A stretch of DNA of 64,000 nt from JAEUMY01 sp031394355 (GTDB lineage: Bacteria > Pseudomonadota > Gammaproteobacteria > Burkholderiales > Usitatibacteraceae), in NCBI GenBank assembly GCA_031394355.1, contig JANNSU010000022.1:1-64000 (forward strand), written 5' to 3'. This document shows, piece after piece, positions 51,540-60,550 of this stretch (position 1 is its first letter; each line of letters opens with the position of its first letter). The notes beneath the pieces were generated by a model, which worked only from the letters and a program-made list of their open reading frames with translations, had not been told where the DNA came from and made no database searches. The position numbers and the translations under genes are program-made.

Positions 51540-52823
51540 CTAGCGCAATTGGTAGAACGCGCTCTTGCCGGCATAGCTGGCGGAGTCGCCCAGCTCTTCC
51601 TCGATGCGCAGCAACTGGTTGTACTTCGCCATGCGGTCGGAGCGCGACGCGGAGCCGGTCTTGATCTGCAGCGCATTGGTGGCGACCGCAATGTCGGCGA
51701 TGGTGGTGTCTTCCGTCTCGCCGGAGCGGTGCGAGATGACGGCGGTGTAGTTGGCGCGCTTGGCCATCTCGATGGCGGCGAAGGTCTCGGACAACGTGCC
51801 GATCTGGTTCACTTTGATGAGGATGGAGTTGGCGATGCCCTTCTGGATGCCTTCGCGCAGGATCTTGGTGTTGGTGACGAAGAGATCATCGCCGACCAGC
51901 TGCACTGTCTTGCCCAGCTTTTTCGTGAGCGTCGCCCAGCCGTCCCAGTCGTCCTCGGCCATACCGTCCTCGATGCTGACGATGGGGTACTTGTCGACCC
52001 AGGTTGCCAGCACGTCGGTGAATTGCTCCGAAGTGAACGAAAGCTTCTCCGCCTCGAACTGATACTTGCCTTCCTTCTTGAATTCGCTGGCGGCGCAGTC
52101 AAGACCGATGAGAATATCGCTGCCCGGCACGTAGCCCGCAGCCTCGATGGCGCGCATGATGTATTGCAGCGCCGATTCATTGGTGGGCAAGCTGGGCGCG
52201 AAGCCGCCTTCATCGCCCACGGTGGTGGACATGCCTTCCTTCTCGAGAATTTTCTTGAGCGAGTGAAACACTTCCACACCGGCACGCAGCGCCTCGCGGA
52301 AGGTAGGAAGACCCGTCGGCAGGATCATGAATTCCTGCATGTCGAGGTTGTTGTTGGCGTGCGCGCCGCCGTTGATGACATTCATCATCGGCACGGGCAT
52401 CTGCATGGGGGCGGCGCCGCCGAGATAGCGATACAGCGACAGGCCGGATTCTTCCGCCGCCGCTTTTGCAGTGGCCATCGAAACGGCGAGGATGGCATTG
52501 GCACCCAGTCGTGCTTTGGTCTCGGTGCCGTCCAGCTCGATCAGCGTGCGGTCAATGAACGACTGCTCCGCCGCGTCCAGCCCGATGATGGCCTCGCAGA
52601 TTTCCGTGTTGACGTGCTCCACGGCCTGCAGCACGCCCTTGCCGAGATAGCGCTTCGGGTCCTTGTCGCGGAGCTCGATGGCCTCGCGGGAGCCGGTGGA
52701 CGCGCCCGACGGCACGGCCGCACGGCCGATCACGCCGGACTCGAGCAACACATCGGCTTCAATGGTGGGATTGCCGCGTGAATCCAGAATTTCGCGGGCG
52801 ACGACGTCAACGATAGCGGTCAT
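51540..52823 (-). CDS. eno: Enolase
   Basis: 427-residue phosphopyruvate hydratase of glycolysis and the RNA degradosome. Marks: DSRGNPTIEADVLLESG, GGAHANNNLDMQEFMI, VGDEGGFAPSL, SIEDGMAEDDWDGW, LVGDDLFVTN, and the signature LIKVNQIGTLSET, then SHRSGETEDTTIADIAV. Length and order are normal. Confidence 0.98.
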   Translation of the reverse strand: MTAIVDVVAREILDSRGNPTIEADVLLESGVIGRAAVPSGASTGSREAIELRDKDPKRYLGKGVLQAVEHVNTEICEAIIGLDAAEQSFIDRTLIELDGTETKARLGANAILAVSMATAKAAAEESGLSLYRYLGGAAPMQMPVPMMNVINGGAHANNNLDMQEFMILPTGLPTFREALRAGVEVFHSLKKILEKEGMSTTVGDEGGFAPSLPTNESALQYIMRAIEAAGYVPGSDILIGLDCAASEFKKEGKYQFEAEKLSFTSEQFTDVLATWVDKYPIVSIEDGMAEDDWDGWATLTKKLGKTVQLVGDDLFVTNTKILREGIQKGIANSILIKVNQIGTLSETFAAIEMAKRANYTAVISHRSGETEDTTIADIAVATNALQIKTGSASRSDRMAKYNQLLRIEEELGDSASYAGKSAFYQLR

Positions 52824-52877
52824 GTTGTTTCTCTATTTTGGCAATCAATTCTTGGACCACGGAGAAAAAATACGGAC

Positions 52878-52976
52878 CGTCCTGCCGGCGAGTTTACGTA
52901 ACCCCGCCGGAATCCAGCGACGTTCAACGTGGCTCGAAGCAACGGCACTGGGTCCCGTGTCAAGCACGGGACGACG
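52878..52976. repeat. Interrupted REP and GGTCCCGTGTCAAGCACGGGAC hairpin
   Basis: A REP (GTCCTGCCGGCG ... CCGGAATCC) whose middle holds GAGTTTACGTAACC, then a second known hairpin with arms GTCCCGTG/CACGGGAC (52951-52972). Palindrome site 19 follows at once. All lie between kdsA and eno. Confidence 0.85.
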
Positions 52977-52981
52977 GGATT

Positions 52982-52993
52982 GCGAATATTCGC
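52982..52993. repeat. GCGAATATTCGC palindrome, site 19
   Basis: Full 14-mer in the kdsA-eno gap, directly after a REP hairpin. Confidence 0.97.
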
Positions 52994-53038
52994 AGGGGGT
53001 TCTCCGTGGTCTATGTGGTCTCCGTGATTCATGTGAAG

Positions 53039-53887
53039 TTACAAATTCTGTTCGGCAAAGCCATGCTTCTTCACCAGGAGATCAATCTCCTTCAGCGTCG
53101 TGAGCAGGGCTTCCATGTGCGCCAGCGGCCAGGCATTGGGGCCATCCGACAGCGCCTTGGCAGGATCGGGATGCGTCTCCATGAACACACCTGACACACC
53201 GGTTGCGATGGCCGCGCGTGCCAGCACGGGCACATGCTCGCGTTGTCCGCCTGACGCCGTGCCCTGCCCACCGGGCAACTGCACCGAATGCGTGGCATCG
53301 AACACGACCGGGCAACCGGTCTCGCGCATGATGGCGAGCGAACGCATGTCGGAAACGAGATTGTTGTAGCCGAAGGAAACGCCACGCTCGCACACCATGA
53401 TGGTGTCGGTCGCGCCGACCTGTGACGCCGCATCGCGCGCCTTGTCCGCCACGTTTTTCATCTCGTGCGGCGACAGGAACTGGCCCTTCTTGATGTTGAC
53501 CGGCTTGCCGCTCCGCGCAACGGCATGGATGAAATCTGTCTGGCGGCAGAGGAAGGCTGGTGTCTGCAAGACATCCACGACTGATGCGACCTCCGGCACT
53601 TCCTGCTCGGTGTGGACGTCGGTGAGGATGGGCAGATTCAACTGGCGCTTCACCTCGGCGAGGATGCGCAAGCCTTCGGCCATGCCGGGGCCACGGAACG
53701 ATTTGCCCGAGCTGCGGTTGGCCTTGTCGTAGGACGACTTGAAGATGAAGGGAATGCCCAGCTTGGTGGTGATTTCCTTCAGCTTGCCGGCGGTGTCGAT
53801 CTGGAGCTGCTCGCTTTCGACCACACAGGGGCCCGCTATGAGGAAGAACGGTTTGTCGAGACCGACTTCGAATCCGCAGAGCTTCAT
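53039..53887 (-). CDS. kdsA: 3-deoxy-D-manno-octulosonate 8-phosphate synthase
   Basis: 282-residue enzyme making Kdo-8-phosphate from PEP and arabinose-5-phosphate for lipopolysaccharide. Marks: FFLIAGPCVVESE, FKSSYDKANRSSGKSFRGPGM, LPILTDVHTEQEV, and VFDATHSVQLPGG. Metal-independent type is likely since the metal Cys is not seen near the N-terminus. Its leader contains GGCGGAA-type heptamers. Confidence 0.97.
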   Translation of the reverse strand: MKLCGFEVGLDKPFFLIAGPCVVESEQLQIDTAGKLKEITTKLGIPFIFKSSYDKANRSSGKSFRGPGMAEGLRILAEVKRQLNLPILTDVHTEQEVPEVASVVDVLQTPAFLCRQTDFIHAVARSGKPVNIKKGQFLSPHEMKNVADKARDAASQVGATDTIMVCERGVSFGYNNLVSDMRSLAIMRETGCPVVFDATHSVQLPGGQGTASGGQREHVPVLARAAIATGVSGVFMETHPDPAKALSDGPNAWPLAHMEALLTTLKEIDLLVKKHGFAEQNL

Positions 53888-53894
53888 TTGTTGT

Positions 53895-53945
53895 CTCCGG
53901 TAGGCGGAAGGCGGGAAGCGGAAGGCGGGTAAAGCGGGTTTTCCG
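53895..53945. repeat. Heptamer-like array (GGCGGAA/GCGGGAA)
   Basis: Uneven 7-8 base units (GGCGGAA, GGCGGGAA, GCGGAA, GGCGGGT) fill most of the pyrG-kdsA gap, 8-58 bases upstream of the kdsA start. Confidence 0.8.
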
Positions 53946-53975
53946 CCTCCCTCCTAGCGCCTGCCACGTTCCAGA

Positions 53976-55661
53976 TCATAGGTGCGCCGTACCCGCCACC
54001 ACACGCAATCCCGCTTCACCATGAGTACGCTTGCGCTGCTCAAGCCCTGCCTTCACGAACGAAATGAAGAGCGGATGACCTTCGCGCGGGGTGGATTTGA
54101 ATTCCGGGTGGTACTGGCAGCCGTAGAACCAAGGGTGGCCGAATTTGGCGGGATCCAGCTCCACCATTTCCGTCAGCGACTCGGTGTTGGTGCGCGCGCT
54201 CACCACGAGGCCTGCTGCTTCGAGCCTGGGTACATAGTGGTTATTGACTTCGTAGCGATGACGATGGCGCTCTGTCACGGACGTGCTTTGATAGATGCGT
54301 TCGGCCAGCGTGCCGGGCTTCACCGTGCAGGACTGCGCACCGAGGCGCATGGTGCCGCCCATGTTGGAGCTGGTGTCGCGCCGCTCCACCTTGCCATCAT
54401 GGCCCTGCCACTCGGTGATGAGCGCGACCACGGGATGCGGCGAATCCGGATCAAACTCGGTGGAGTTGGCATCGACCAGCCCGACGACATTGCGCGCGAA
54501 CTCGATGGTGGCGATCTGCATGCCGAGGCAGATGCCGAGGTAAGGAATCTTGTTTTCACGGGCGAACTTCACGGCTGCGATCTTGCCCTCGGTGCCGCGC
54601 TTGCCGAAGCCACCTGGCACGAGAATCGCATCCATGCCAGCGAGTGCGGCGACGCCATCCTTCTCGATCGCCTCGGAATCGAGGTAATGGATCTTGACCT
54701 TGGTGCGGGTATGGATGCCCGCGTGGATCAATGCCTCGGACAGCGATTTGTACGAGTCAGTCAAGTCCACATATTTGCCGACCATGGCGAGATTGATCTC
54801 GTGGTCGGGGTTCTCCAGCGCATCGACGATCTTGTCCCACATGGTGAGATCGGCGGGACGCGGCGTGAGGTGGAACTTGCGGCACACGATCTCGTCCAGG
54901 CCCTGCTTGTGCAGCATGCGCGGAATCTTGTAAATCGAGTTCACGTCGTAGGCGGAAATCACCGAACCCGTGTCAACATTGGTGAAGAGTGCAATCTTGC
55001 GGCGTTCCTCGTCGGGCAGCGGCCGGTCGGAGCGGCACATCACGACATCCGGCTGGATACCGATCTCGCGCAGCTCCTTGACACTGTGCTGCGTGGGCTT
55101 GGTCTTGATCTCGCCCACCGCAGGCAGGTAAGGCACCAAAGTGAGGTGGATATAGAAGGAGTTCTCGCGGCCTTCTTCCAGACCCAGCTGACGAATGGCT
55201 TCGAGGAAGGGCAAAGATTCGATGTCACCCACCGTGCCGCCGATTTCGATGATGCCCACTTCAGCATCAACGGTCGCAGCCTTGATCGATGTCTTGATTT
55301 CGTCGGTAATGTGCGGGATGACCTGCACCGTGCCACCGAGATAGTCGCCGCGGCGCTCCTTGTTGATGACGCGCTCGTAGATCTGGCCGGTGGTGAAGTT
55401 GTTGCTCTTCTTCATCTTGGCGGTGATGAAGCGCTCGTAATGACCCAGGTCGAGATCAGTCTCCGCACCGTCATCGGTCACGAACACTTCGCCATGCTGA
55501 AAAGGCGACATGGTGCCGGGATCGACGTTGATGTACGGATCGAGCTTGACCATCGACACTTTGATGCCGCGCGATTCGAGGATGGCGGCGAGAGACGCTG
55601 CGGCAATCCCTTTGCCAAGGGAGGAAACGACACCGCCGGTCACGAAGATGTACTTGGTCAT
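53976..55661 (-). CDS. pyrG: CTP synthase
   Basis: 561-residue glutamine-dependent CTP synthase. The ATG at 55661 opens MTKYIFVTGGVVSSLGKG, the synthase P-loop. Others: GGTVGDIESLPF, the amidotransferase LGICLGMQIA with the catalytic Cys, and YHPEFKSTP with His and Glu. First gene of the pyrG-kdsA-eno-ftsB cluster. Confidence 0.98.
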   Translation of the reverse strand: MTKYIFVTGGVVSSLGKGIAAASLAAILESRGIKVSMVKLDPYINVDPGTMSPFQHGEVFVTDDGAETDLDLGHYERFITAKMKKSNNFTTGQIYERVINKERRGDYLGGTVQVIPHITDEIKTSIKAATVDAEVGIIEIGGTVGDIESLPFLEAIRQLGLEEGRENSFYIHLTLVPYLPAVGEIKTKPTQHSVKELREIGIQPDVVMCRSDRPLPDEERRKIALFTNVDTGSVISAYDVNSIYKIPRMLHKQGLDEIVCRKFHLTPRPADLTMWDKIVDALENPDHEINLAMVGKYVDLTDSYKSLSEALIHAGIHTRTKVKIHYLDSEAIEKDGVAALAGMDAILVPGGFGKRGTEGKIAAVKFARENKIPYLGICLGMQIATIEFARNVVGLVDANSTEFDPDSPHPVVALITEWQGHDGKVERRDTSSNMGGTMRLGAQSCTVKPGTLAERIYQSTSVTERHRHRYEVNNHYVPRLEAAGLVVSARTNTESLTEMVELDPAKFGHPWFYGCQYHPEFKSTPREGHPLFISFVKAGLEQRKRTHGEAGLRVVAGTAHL

Positions 55662-55761
55662 GGCGAACCCCAAGTTGGAAATCGAGATTATAGCCGAACC
55701 GCCGGCGTTCAGACCCGAGTTGTGCAAAATTGAAGCGCCGGGCCTCGGCTAGAATGTCCGC

Positions 55762-56844
55762 ATGAAAGTCAACGGCCAGCATTACCGCTCCCTCACCGCA
55801 GATCCGGTCAAGCGCGAAGTCCATTACATCGATCAAGCCCGCCTGCCGCACGAGTTCGCCATCAAGACGGCGCGGACGCTCAACGATATCGCCCATGCCA
55901 TCCGTGCCATGGAGGTTCGCGGTGCGCCGCTCATCGGCGTTGCGGCTGCGTTTGGGATGGCGCTCGCGCTACAGGACGATGCGTCGGATGCGGGGCTTGT
56001 CGCCGCACGTGACATGCTGCATTCCACGCGGCCGACGGCGGTGAATCTGGCGTGGGCGCTGAAGCGCATCTGCGAATATTCGCAAGAACTTCCGGTGACA
56101 GAGCGCGCTGATGCCGCCTGGCAGGAGGCACAGCGCATCGCGGATGAGGATGTGGCGATCAATTTTGCGATCGGCCGGCACACGCTCGATGTGATCCGAA
56201 CCTGGGCAGAGCTAAAGAACCTGGAGAACAACTCACCCCTCAACATCCTGACCCACTGCAACGCCGGCTGGGTGGCGACCGTCGATTGGGGTACAGCGCT
56301 TTCTGGAATCTACCAAGCCCACGATGCGAATATTCGCATCCACGTCTGGGTGGGCGAAACGCGACCGCGCAAGCAGGGCCTCATCACCGCCTGGGAGCTC
56401 CGCGAACAGGGTGTGCCGCATACCTTCATCACCGACAATGCCGGGGGACATCTCATGCAGCTCGGACGCGTGGACCTGGTCATCGTGGGGGCGGACCGCG
56501 TGACCAGCCGGGGCGACGTATGCAACAAGATCGGCACTTACCTGAAGGCACTGGCCGCGCATGACAACAACGTGCCCTTTTATGCCGCTGTGCCCTCACC
56601 CACCATCGATCTCACCATCGGCGATGCGCTGGCCGAAATCGAGATCGAGGAACGCTCGTTGGATGAAGTGCGCCATGTACGCGGACTGGATGCAGAGGGC
56701 CGACCCGCATCCATTCAGGTCCTGCCCGACATATCGCCCGCAGCCAACCCGGGATTCGACGTAACCCCTGCCCGACTGGTGACCGGTATCATCACCGAAA
56801 AGGGCATTGCTGCACCGGGTGCATTGATGGCATTGCTTCAGTAG
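55762..56844 (+). CDS. mtnA: Methylthioribose-1-phosphate isomerase
   Basis: 360-residue methionine-salvage enzyme (MTR-1-P to methylthioribulose-1-P). Marks: RGAPLIGVAAAFGMAL, RPTAVNLAWAL, THCNAGWVATVDWGTALSG with the catalytic Cys, and VGADRVTSRGDVCNKIGTY with the catalytic Asp. Two palindromes lie inside: KRICEYSQELP (56072-56083) and HDANIRIHVW (56326-56337); both can be aligned to the family without gaps. Divergent from pyrG. No other salvage gene is adjacent. Confidence 0.95.
   Translation: MKVNGQHYRSLTADPVKREVHYIDQARLPHEFAIKTARTLNDIAHAIRAMEVRGAPLIGVAAAFGMALALQDDASDAGLVAARDMLHSTRPTAVNLAWALKRICEYSQELPVTERADAAWQEAQRIADEDVAINFAIGRHTLDVIRTWAELKNLENNSPLNILTHCNAGWVATVDWGTALSGIYQAHDANIRIHVWVGETRPRKQGLITAWELREQGVPHTFITDNAGGHLMQLGRVDLVIVGADRVTSRGDVCNKIGTYLKALAAHDNNVPFYAAVPSPTIDLTIGDALAEIEIEERSLDEVRHVRGLDAEGRPASIQVLPDISPAANPGFDVTPARLVTGIITEKGIAAPGALMALLQ
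56072..56083. repeat. GCGAATATTCGC palindrome, site 20
   Basis: Full 14-mer inside mtnA, read as CEYSQ. Confidence 0.97.
56326..56337. repeat. GCGAATATTCGC palindrome, site 21
   Basis: Full 14-mer inside mtnA, read as ANIR. Confidence 0.97.
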
Positions 56845-56970
56845 GCTGCGGGGCAAGGATCAGGAGAATATGCAGCACGCTACACGACCGCCGACCCAAC
56901 CAGACAACCTTTACACGCATCACCCCGACCGCCTGACCACAAGGCGGCGACCCACACGAGGAGGAACACC

Positions 56971-58593
56971 ATGCTGGGACAAATGATGCAGATGCCGCTG
57001 ATGATTTCGGCACTGCTGACGCATGCAGAGAAGAACCATGCCGACACGGAGATCGTGTCTCGCAAGGTCGAAGGTGACATCCACCGCTACAACTATCGCG
57101 ACATGGCCCGGCGGGCCCGTCAGCTCGCCAATGCGCTGAAGCATCTGAAGGTGAAACCGGGTGACCGCGTCGGCACGCTGGCGTGGAACGGATTCCGTCA
57201 CATGGAGCTGTACTACGCGGTGTCCGGCTCGGGTGCCGTCATCCATACGGTGAACCCGCGACTCTTTCCGGAGCAGCTCGCGTATGTTATCGATCACGCT
57301 GAAGACCAGATCGTTTTCTTCGACTTGAGCTTCACCCCGCTGGTGGAAAAGCTGGCGCCGCTATGCCCGAACGTGCGCGCCTGGGTGGCGATGACTGATC
57401 GTAGCCATCTTCCTGACGCGAAGATCGAGCATCTGCTCTGCTACGAAGACCTGGTTGCAGCAGAGCGAGATGACTACGTCTGGCCGGTGTTCGACGAGAA
57501 CACCGCCGCGGCACTCTGCTACACCTCCGGGACGACCGGTAATCCGAAGGGGGTTCTGTATTCGCATCGCTCCACCGTTTTGCACTCGCTGACAGTGAGC
57601 ATGCCGGATGTGTTCAACATGTCGTCGCGCAGCGTGGTGCTGCCCGTGGTGCCGATGTTCCACGTCAATGCGTGGGGAATACCCTATGCGGCCCCGCTGA
57701 CCGGTGCGAAACTCGTGCTTCCCGGTGCGGCGCTGGACGGTGCCAGCCTTTATCAGCTGATGGAGCAGGAAAAGGTCAATTACTCCGCTGGCGTGCCCAC
57801 CGTCTGGCTGGGTCTGCTCAACCATGTTCGCCAGCACGGCCTGAAATTTTCGACGTTGAAGTACACCGTGGTCGGTGGATCGGCCGCGCCGCCTTCGATG
57901 ATCAAGAGCTTCCAGGAGGACTTCGGGGTCCGAGTCCTGCATGCATGGGGCATGACGGAAATGAGTCCGCTCGGCACGTTGAACACACCCAAGGAGAAGC
58001 ACAGCGCGCTGTCGGCCGACGACCTTTTCAAGTTGTCGCTCAATCAGGGCCGCACGTTCTTCGGCCTTGATCTTGAGGTCGTCGACGACGCCGGGAAGCC
58101 GCTGCCACGAGATGGCAAGTCCGCCGGTCATCTGGTCGTAAAGGGACAGTGGGTGATCGACAATTACTACCGGAACGAAGGTGGATCGCCACTGAAGGAT
58201 GGCTGGTTCCCGACCGGAGACATGGCCACCATTGATCCCGACGGCTATCTTCAGATCACGGATCGGTCAAAGGATGTCATCAAGTCTGGCGGCGAATGGA
58301 TCAGCTCCATCGATCTGGAAAATGTCGCGATGGCACACCCGGCCGTAGCCGAAGCCGGTGTGATCGGTGTGCCTCATCGCAAGTGGGACGAACGTCCACT
58401 GCTGGTGGTGGTGAAGCGCGCCGGCCAGGAGGTGAACCGGGATGACATGCTGAAATTTTATGAGGGCAAGATTGCCAAGTGGCAGATACCGGACGATGTC
58501 GCCTTCGTGGAACAGTTGCCGCATACGGCGACTGGCAAGATATCCAAGCTCCAGTTGCGCCAGCAGTTCAAGGATTACAAGCTGCCGGAGTGA
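56971..58593 (+). CDS. Acyl-CoA synthetase (AMP-forming fatty-acid CoA ligase)
   Basis: 540-residue adenylating enzyme. Marks: the AMP loop YTSGTTGNPKGV, VPMFHVNAWGIPYAA, the A5 motif HAWGMTEMSP, A7 GWFPTGDMATIDPDGYLQITDRSKDVIKSGGEWISSIDLE, and the C-terminal Lys in TGKISK. FadD-like medium or long-chain type. GAGGAGGAAC precedes the ATG. Next to a GNAT gene nine bases on. Confidence 0.93.
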   Translation: MLGQMMQMPLMISALLTHAEKNHADTEIVSRKVEGDIHRYNYRDMARRARQLANALKHLKVKPGDRVGTLAWNGFRHMELYYAVSGSGAVIHTVNPRLFPEQLAYVIDHAEDQIVFFDLSFTPLVEKLAPLCPNVRAWVAMTDRSHLPDAKIEHLLCYEDLVAAERDDYVWPVFDENTAAALCYTSGTTGNPKGVLYSHRSTVLHSLTVSMPDVFNMSSRSVVLPVVPMFHVNAWGIPYAAPLTGAKLVLPGAALDGASLYQLMEQEKVNYSAGVPTVWLGLLNHVRQHGLKFSTLKYTVVGGSAAPPSMIKSFQEDFGVRVLHAWGMTEMSPLGTLNTPKEKHSALSADDLFKLSLNQGRTFFGLDLEVVDDAGKPLPRDGKSAGHLVVKGQWVIDNYYRNEGGSPLKDGWFPTGDMATIDPDGYLQITDRSKDVIKSGGEWISSIDLENVAMAHPAVAEAGVIGVPHRKWDERPLLVVVKRAGQEVNRDDMLKFYEGKIAKWQIPDDVAFVEQLPHTATGKISKLQLRQQFKDYKLPE

Positions 58594-58602
58594 AGCCTGC
58601 GC

Positions 58603-59028
58603 ATGATTGCAACCATCCGCCGCTACGACGCGCCACCGACCTCGCTGCTGGACCTGATTGATCGGGGCATCGGCGACTTCAACAGCACCGCCGCACCGTT
58701 GCACGATGTGCAGCCACTGGCCTGCTTTGCCGAGGACAGCAACGGCCTCGTGTTCGGCGGCGTGGTGGGCCGAACCTGGGGTGAGTGCGCAGAGGTGCAG
58801 CAGCTCTGGGTGCACGAATCATCACGCCGCAACGGCACCGGCCGCGCTCTGATGCAGGCATTTGAGGAGCAAGCCAGGCAGCGCGGCTGCCGACGTCTGT
58901 ATCTCGATACCTGGAGCTTTCAGGCGCGCGAATTCTATGAGTCGCTGGGATTTGAAGTGCAGCTCACCCTGGCCGGATTCGGGCCGGGACTCGAAAAGTA
59001 CACCATGGTGCGGACATGGGTTCAATGA
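58603..59028 (+). CDS. GNAT acetyltransferase
   Basis: 141-residue GNAT protein; acetyl-CoA loop in LWVHESSRRNGTGRALMQAFEEQARQRGC and FYESLGFEVQLTLAGFG near the end. Probably in one transcript with the acyl-CoA synthetase. Substrate unknown. Confidence 0.87.
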   Translation: MIATIRRYDAPPTSLLDLIDRGIGDFNSTAAPLHDVQPLACFAEDSNGLVFGGVVGRTWGECAEVQQLWVHESSRRNGTGRALMQAFEEQARQRGCRRLYLDTWSFQAREFYESLGFEVQLTLAGFGPGLEKYTMVRTWVQ

Positions 59029-59071
59029 CTGCCGGCATCCCACCAAAGCAGCATTCGGCCGCTGAAAAATG

Positions 59072-59101
59072 AAAAAGGGGCAGCCATGGCCGCCCCTTTT
59101 G
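59072..59101. terminator. Bidirectional rho-independent terminator
   Basis: Stem AAAAGGGGC/GCCCCTTTT (59073-59081 with 59092-59100) around GCCATGGC; A-run on one side and T-run on the other serve the two convergent genes. Confidence 0.92.
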
Positions 59102-59121
59102 TTGCCGCGCGAAAGCTGGAA

Positions 59122-60420
59122 CTATTCCGCGACCAACTCCGCCTTCACACTCGCGGGTGTACCGGTGAGCAGCACGGCATATCGCAGGTTGTAATCCAGC
59201 GCCGTGAACTGGCGCGCGGTCGCCGTGAAGTAGGCAGCGTTGGTGGCAAGCCCTGTCACGGTCACGTCAAACGTGCCGACATCGGTGTCGCCATAGACGC
59301 CCACCGCGCCGGGTGCCGCTCTGGATAGCTCTGTCGTACCGAGCTTCAACACGGCGGTCTCGCCTCCGACAATGCCATTGATCACCCGCACACGAACTCT
59401 TGTGGTGGCGGTGACTGACAGCGTGGTGTCGAGAAACTGGGTGAGGGTCGCGCTGGTTCCACTGCCCATCGCCAGTACCGTGTAGTCGCGGCCGGGAACA
59501 AAGTTGAGTGGGGATGTGACCAGTGCGGTGCCTGGGGTGGCGGTGGCGTCCACACGGATGGCCCGGCTGCCGGGCGTGACGTTGATGCCGGGTGACAGCG
59601 CTGCCGCCGCCACATTCGTTGCTTGGGACGTGCCATCCACCAGCACATCGATCGGTGTATTCGCGACAGCATTCGCGACGCGAATTCGGGTCACTTTGGA
59701 AGGCAGTAACGTGATCGCACCGGCCGCATCGTGAGCGAGTCTGGCCGCAGCCGTCATGCGTTGGCTGCCACTGGAATAGGCCACCAGGGACAGCGTATCC
59801 CGGTTCGCCATGATGATGGGATCCGATTCATACACCACGTCCTTGGTTCCGCTGACGGTGAGTCGCAGGATGTAGGTATCGGCACTGAACTCTGAAAAAT
59901 TGGTAAACAGGCCCAGCGATGCGGCATAGGTCGGGAACAGGTTTGCAATGCTCTCTCCGGGTTTCGTGAGATAGGCATCCAGCGCGCCCACGCCCGATGC
60001 GGCATGGATAAAGCGCGCGCGTACCCGGCCATCCGACGGCTGACTGACCTGGTCATCGAACAGCAGGCCGCCATACGTGGTGCCAATACCGGTAATCACG
60101 AAAGTGGCTGACCGTTCGTTGGCAAGCACAAAACTGGACTCCGCAAGCTTTTCGCCACTGGCGCTGGTGATGATGAACGGGAGTGTGCCGCTCGTCACAT
60201 CCACATAGCCGGTCCGGGCTTGATAGGCGAGCCCATTCGCCAGATCTTTCTCGGGAACGGACACTTTGACACCAGGAGAGTCGAACAAGGCATTGAAGAC
60301 CCGCACCTTGGACACGTTCTGTTTCTGGCCTTCGGCCGTGCAGCCCGAAACCAGCAGGGCCACGAGCGTGACGCCCAAAAGGGAAAGCAATGTGCCCGAG
60401 GCACGCATCAATGTATTCAA
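59122..60420 (-). CDS. DUF4397 repeat lipoprotein
   Basis: 432-residue cell-envelope protein. A lipoprotein signal ends LLVSGC. The mature part has about four beta-rich DUF4397 repeats; each begins with a strand of the type VRVFNALFDSPGVKVSV, VRARFIHAASGVGALDAYL, IRVANAVANTPIDVLVDG or VRVRVINGIVGGETAVLKLG. The role of the family is unknown; adhesion or extracellular scaffolding is often guessed. Confidence 0.88.
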   Translation of the reverse strand: MNTLMRASGTLLSLLGVTLVALLVSGCTAEGQKQNVSKVRVFNALFDSPGVKVSVPEKDLANGLAYQARTGYVDVTSGTLPFIITSASGEKLAESSFVLANERSATFVITGIGTTYGGLLFDDQVSQPSDGRVRARFIHAASGVGALDAYLTKPGESIANLFPTYAASLGLFTNFSEFSADTYILRLTVSGTKDVVYESDPIIMANRDTLSLVAYSSGSQRMTAAARLAHDAAGAITLLPSKVTRIRVANAVANTPIDVLVDGTSQATNVAAAALSPGINVTPGSRAIRVDATATPGTALVTSPLNFVPGRDYTVLAMGSGTSATLTQFLDTTLSVTATTRVRVRVINGIVGGETAVLKLGTTELSRAAPGAVGVYGDTDVGTFDVTVTGLATNAAYFTATARQFTALDYNLRYAVLLTGTPASVKAELVAE

Positions 60421-60550
60421 GTTGAGTCCCGACTGTGACAGTAGGTAAATGGCGTGTAAGGGTCAGCCAGCCGCTGATTTTACCCGAAGCGAACGATCCG
60501 GCTCCCATGGGACAATCCCGGCTCACGTTTTGGCAGCGAGGGGCACTTCC

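Noticed and set aside
51549..52781. 410-residue plus-strand open frame opposite eno
   Set aside because: Antisense shadow of a complete enolase gene.
53982..55733. 583-residue open frame on the plus strand opposite pyrG
   Set aside because: It mirrors pyrG almost exactly, has no family motif and is a GC-rich antisense shadow.
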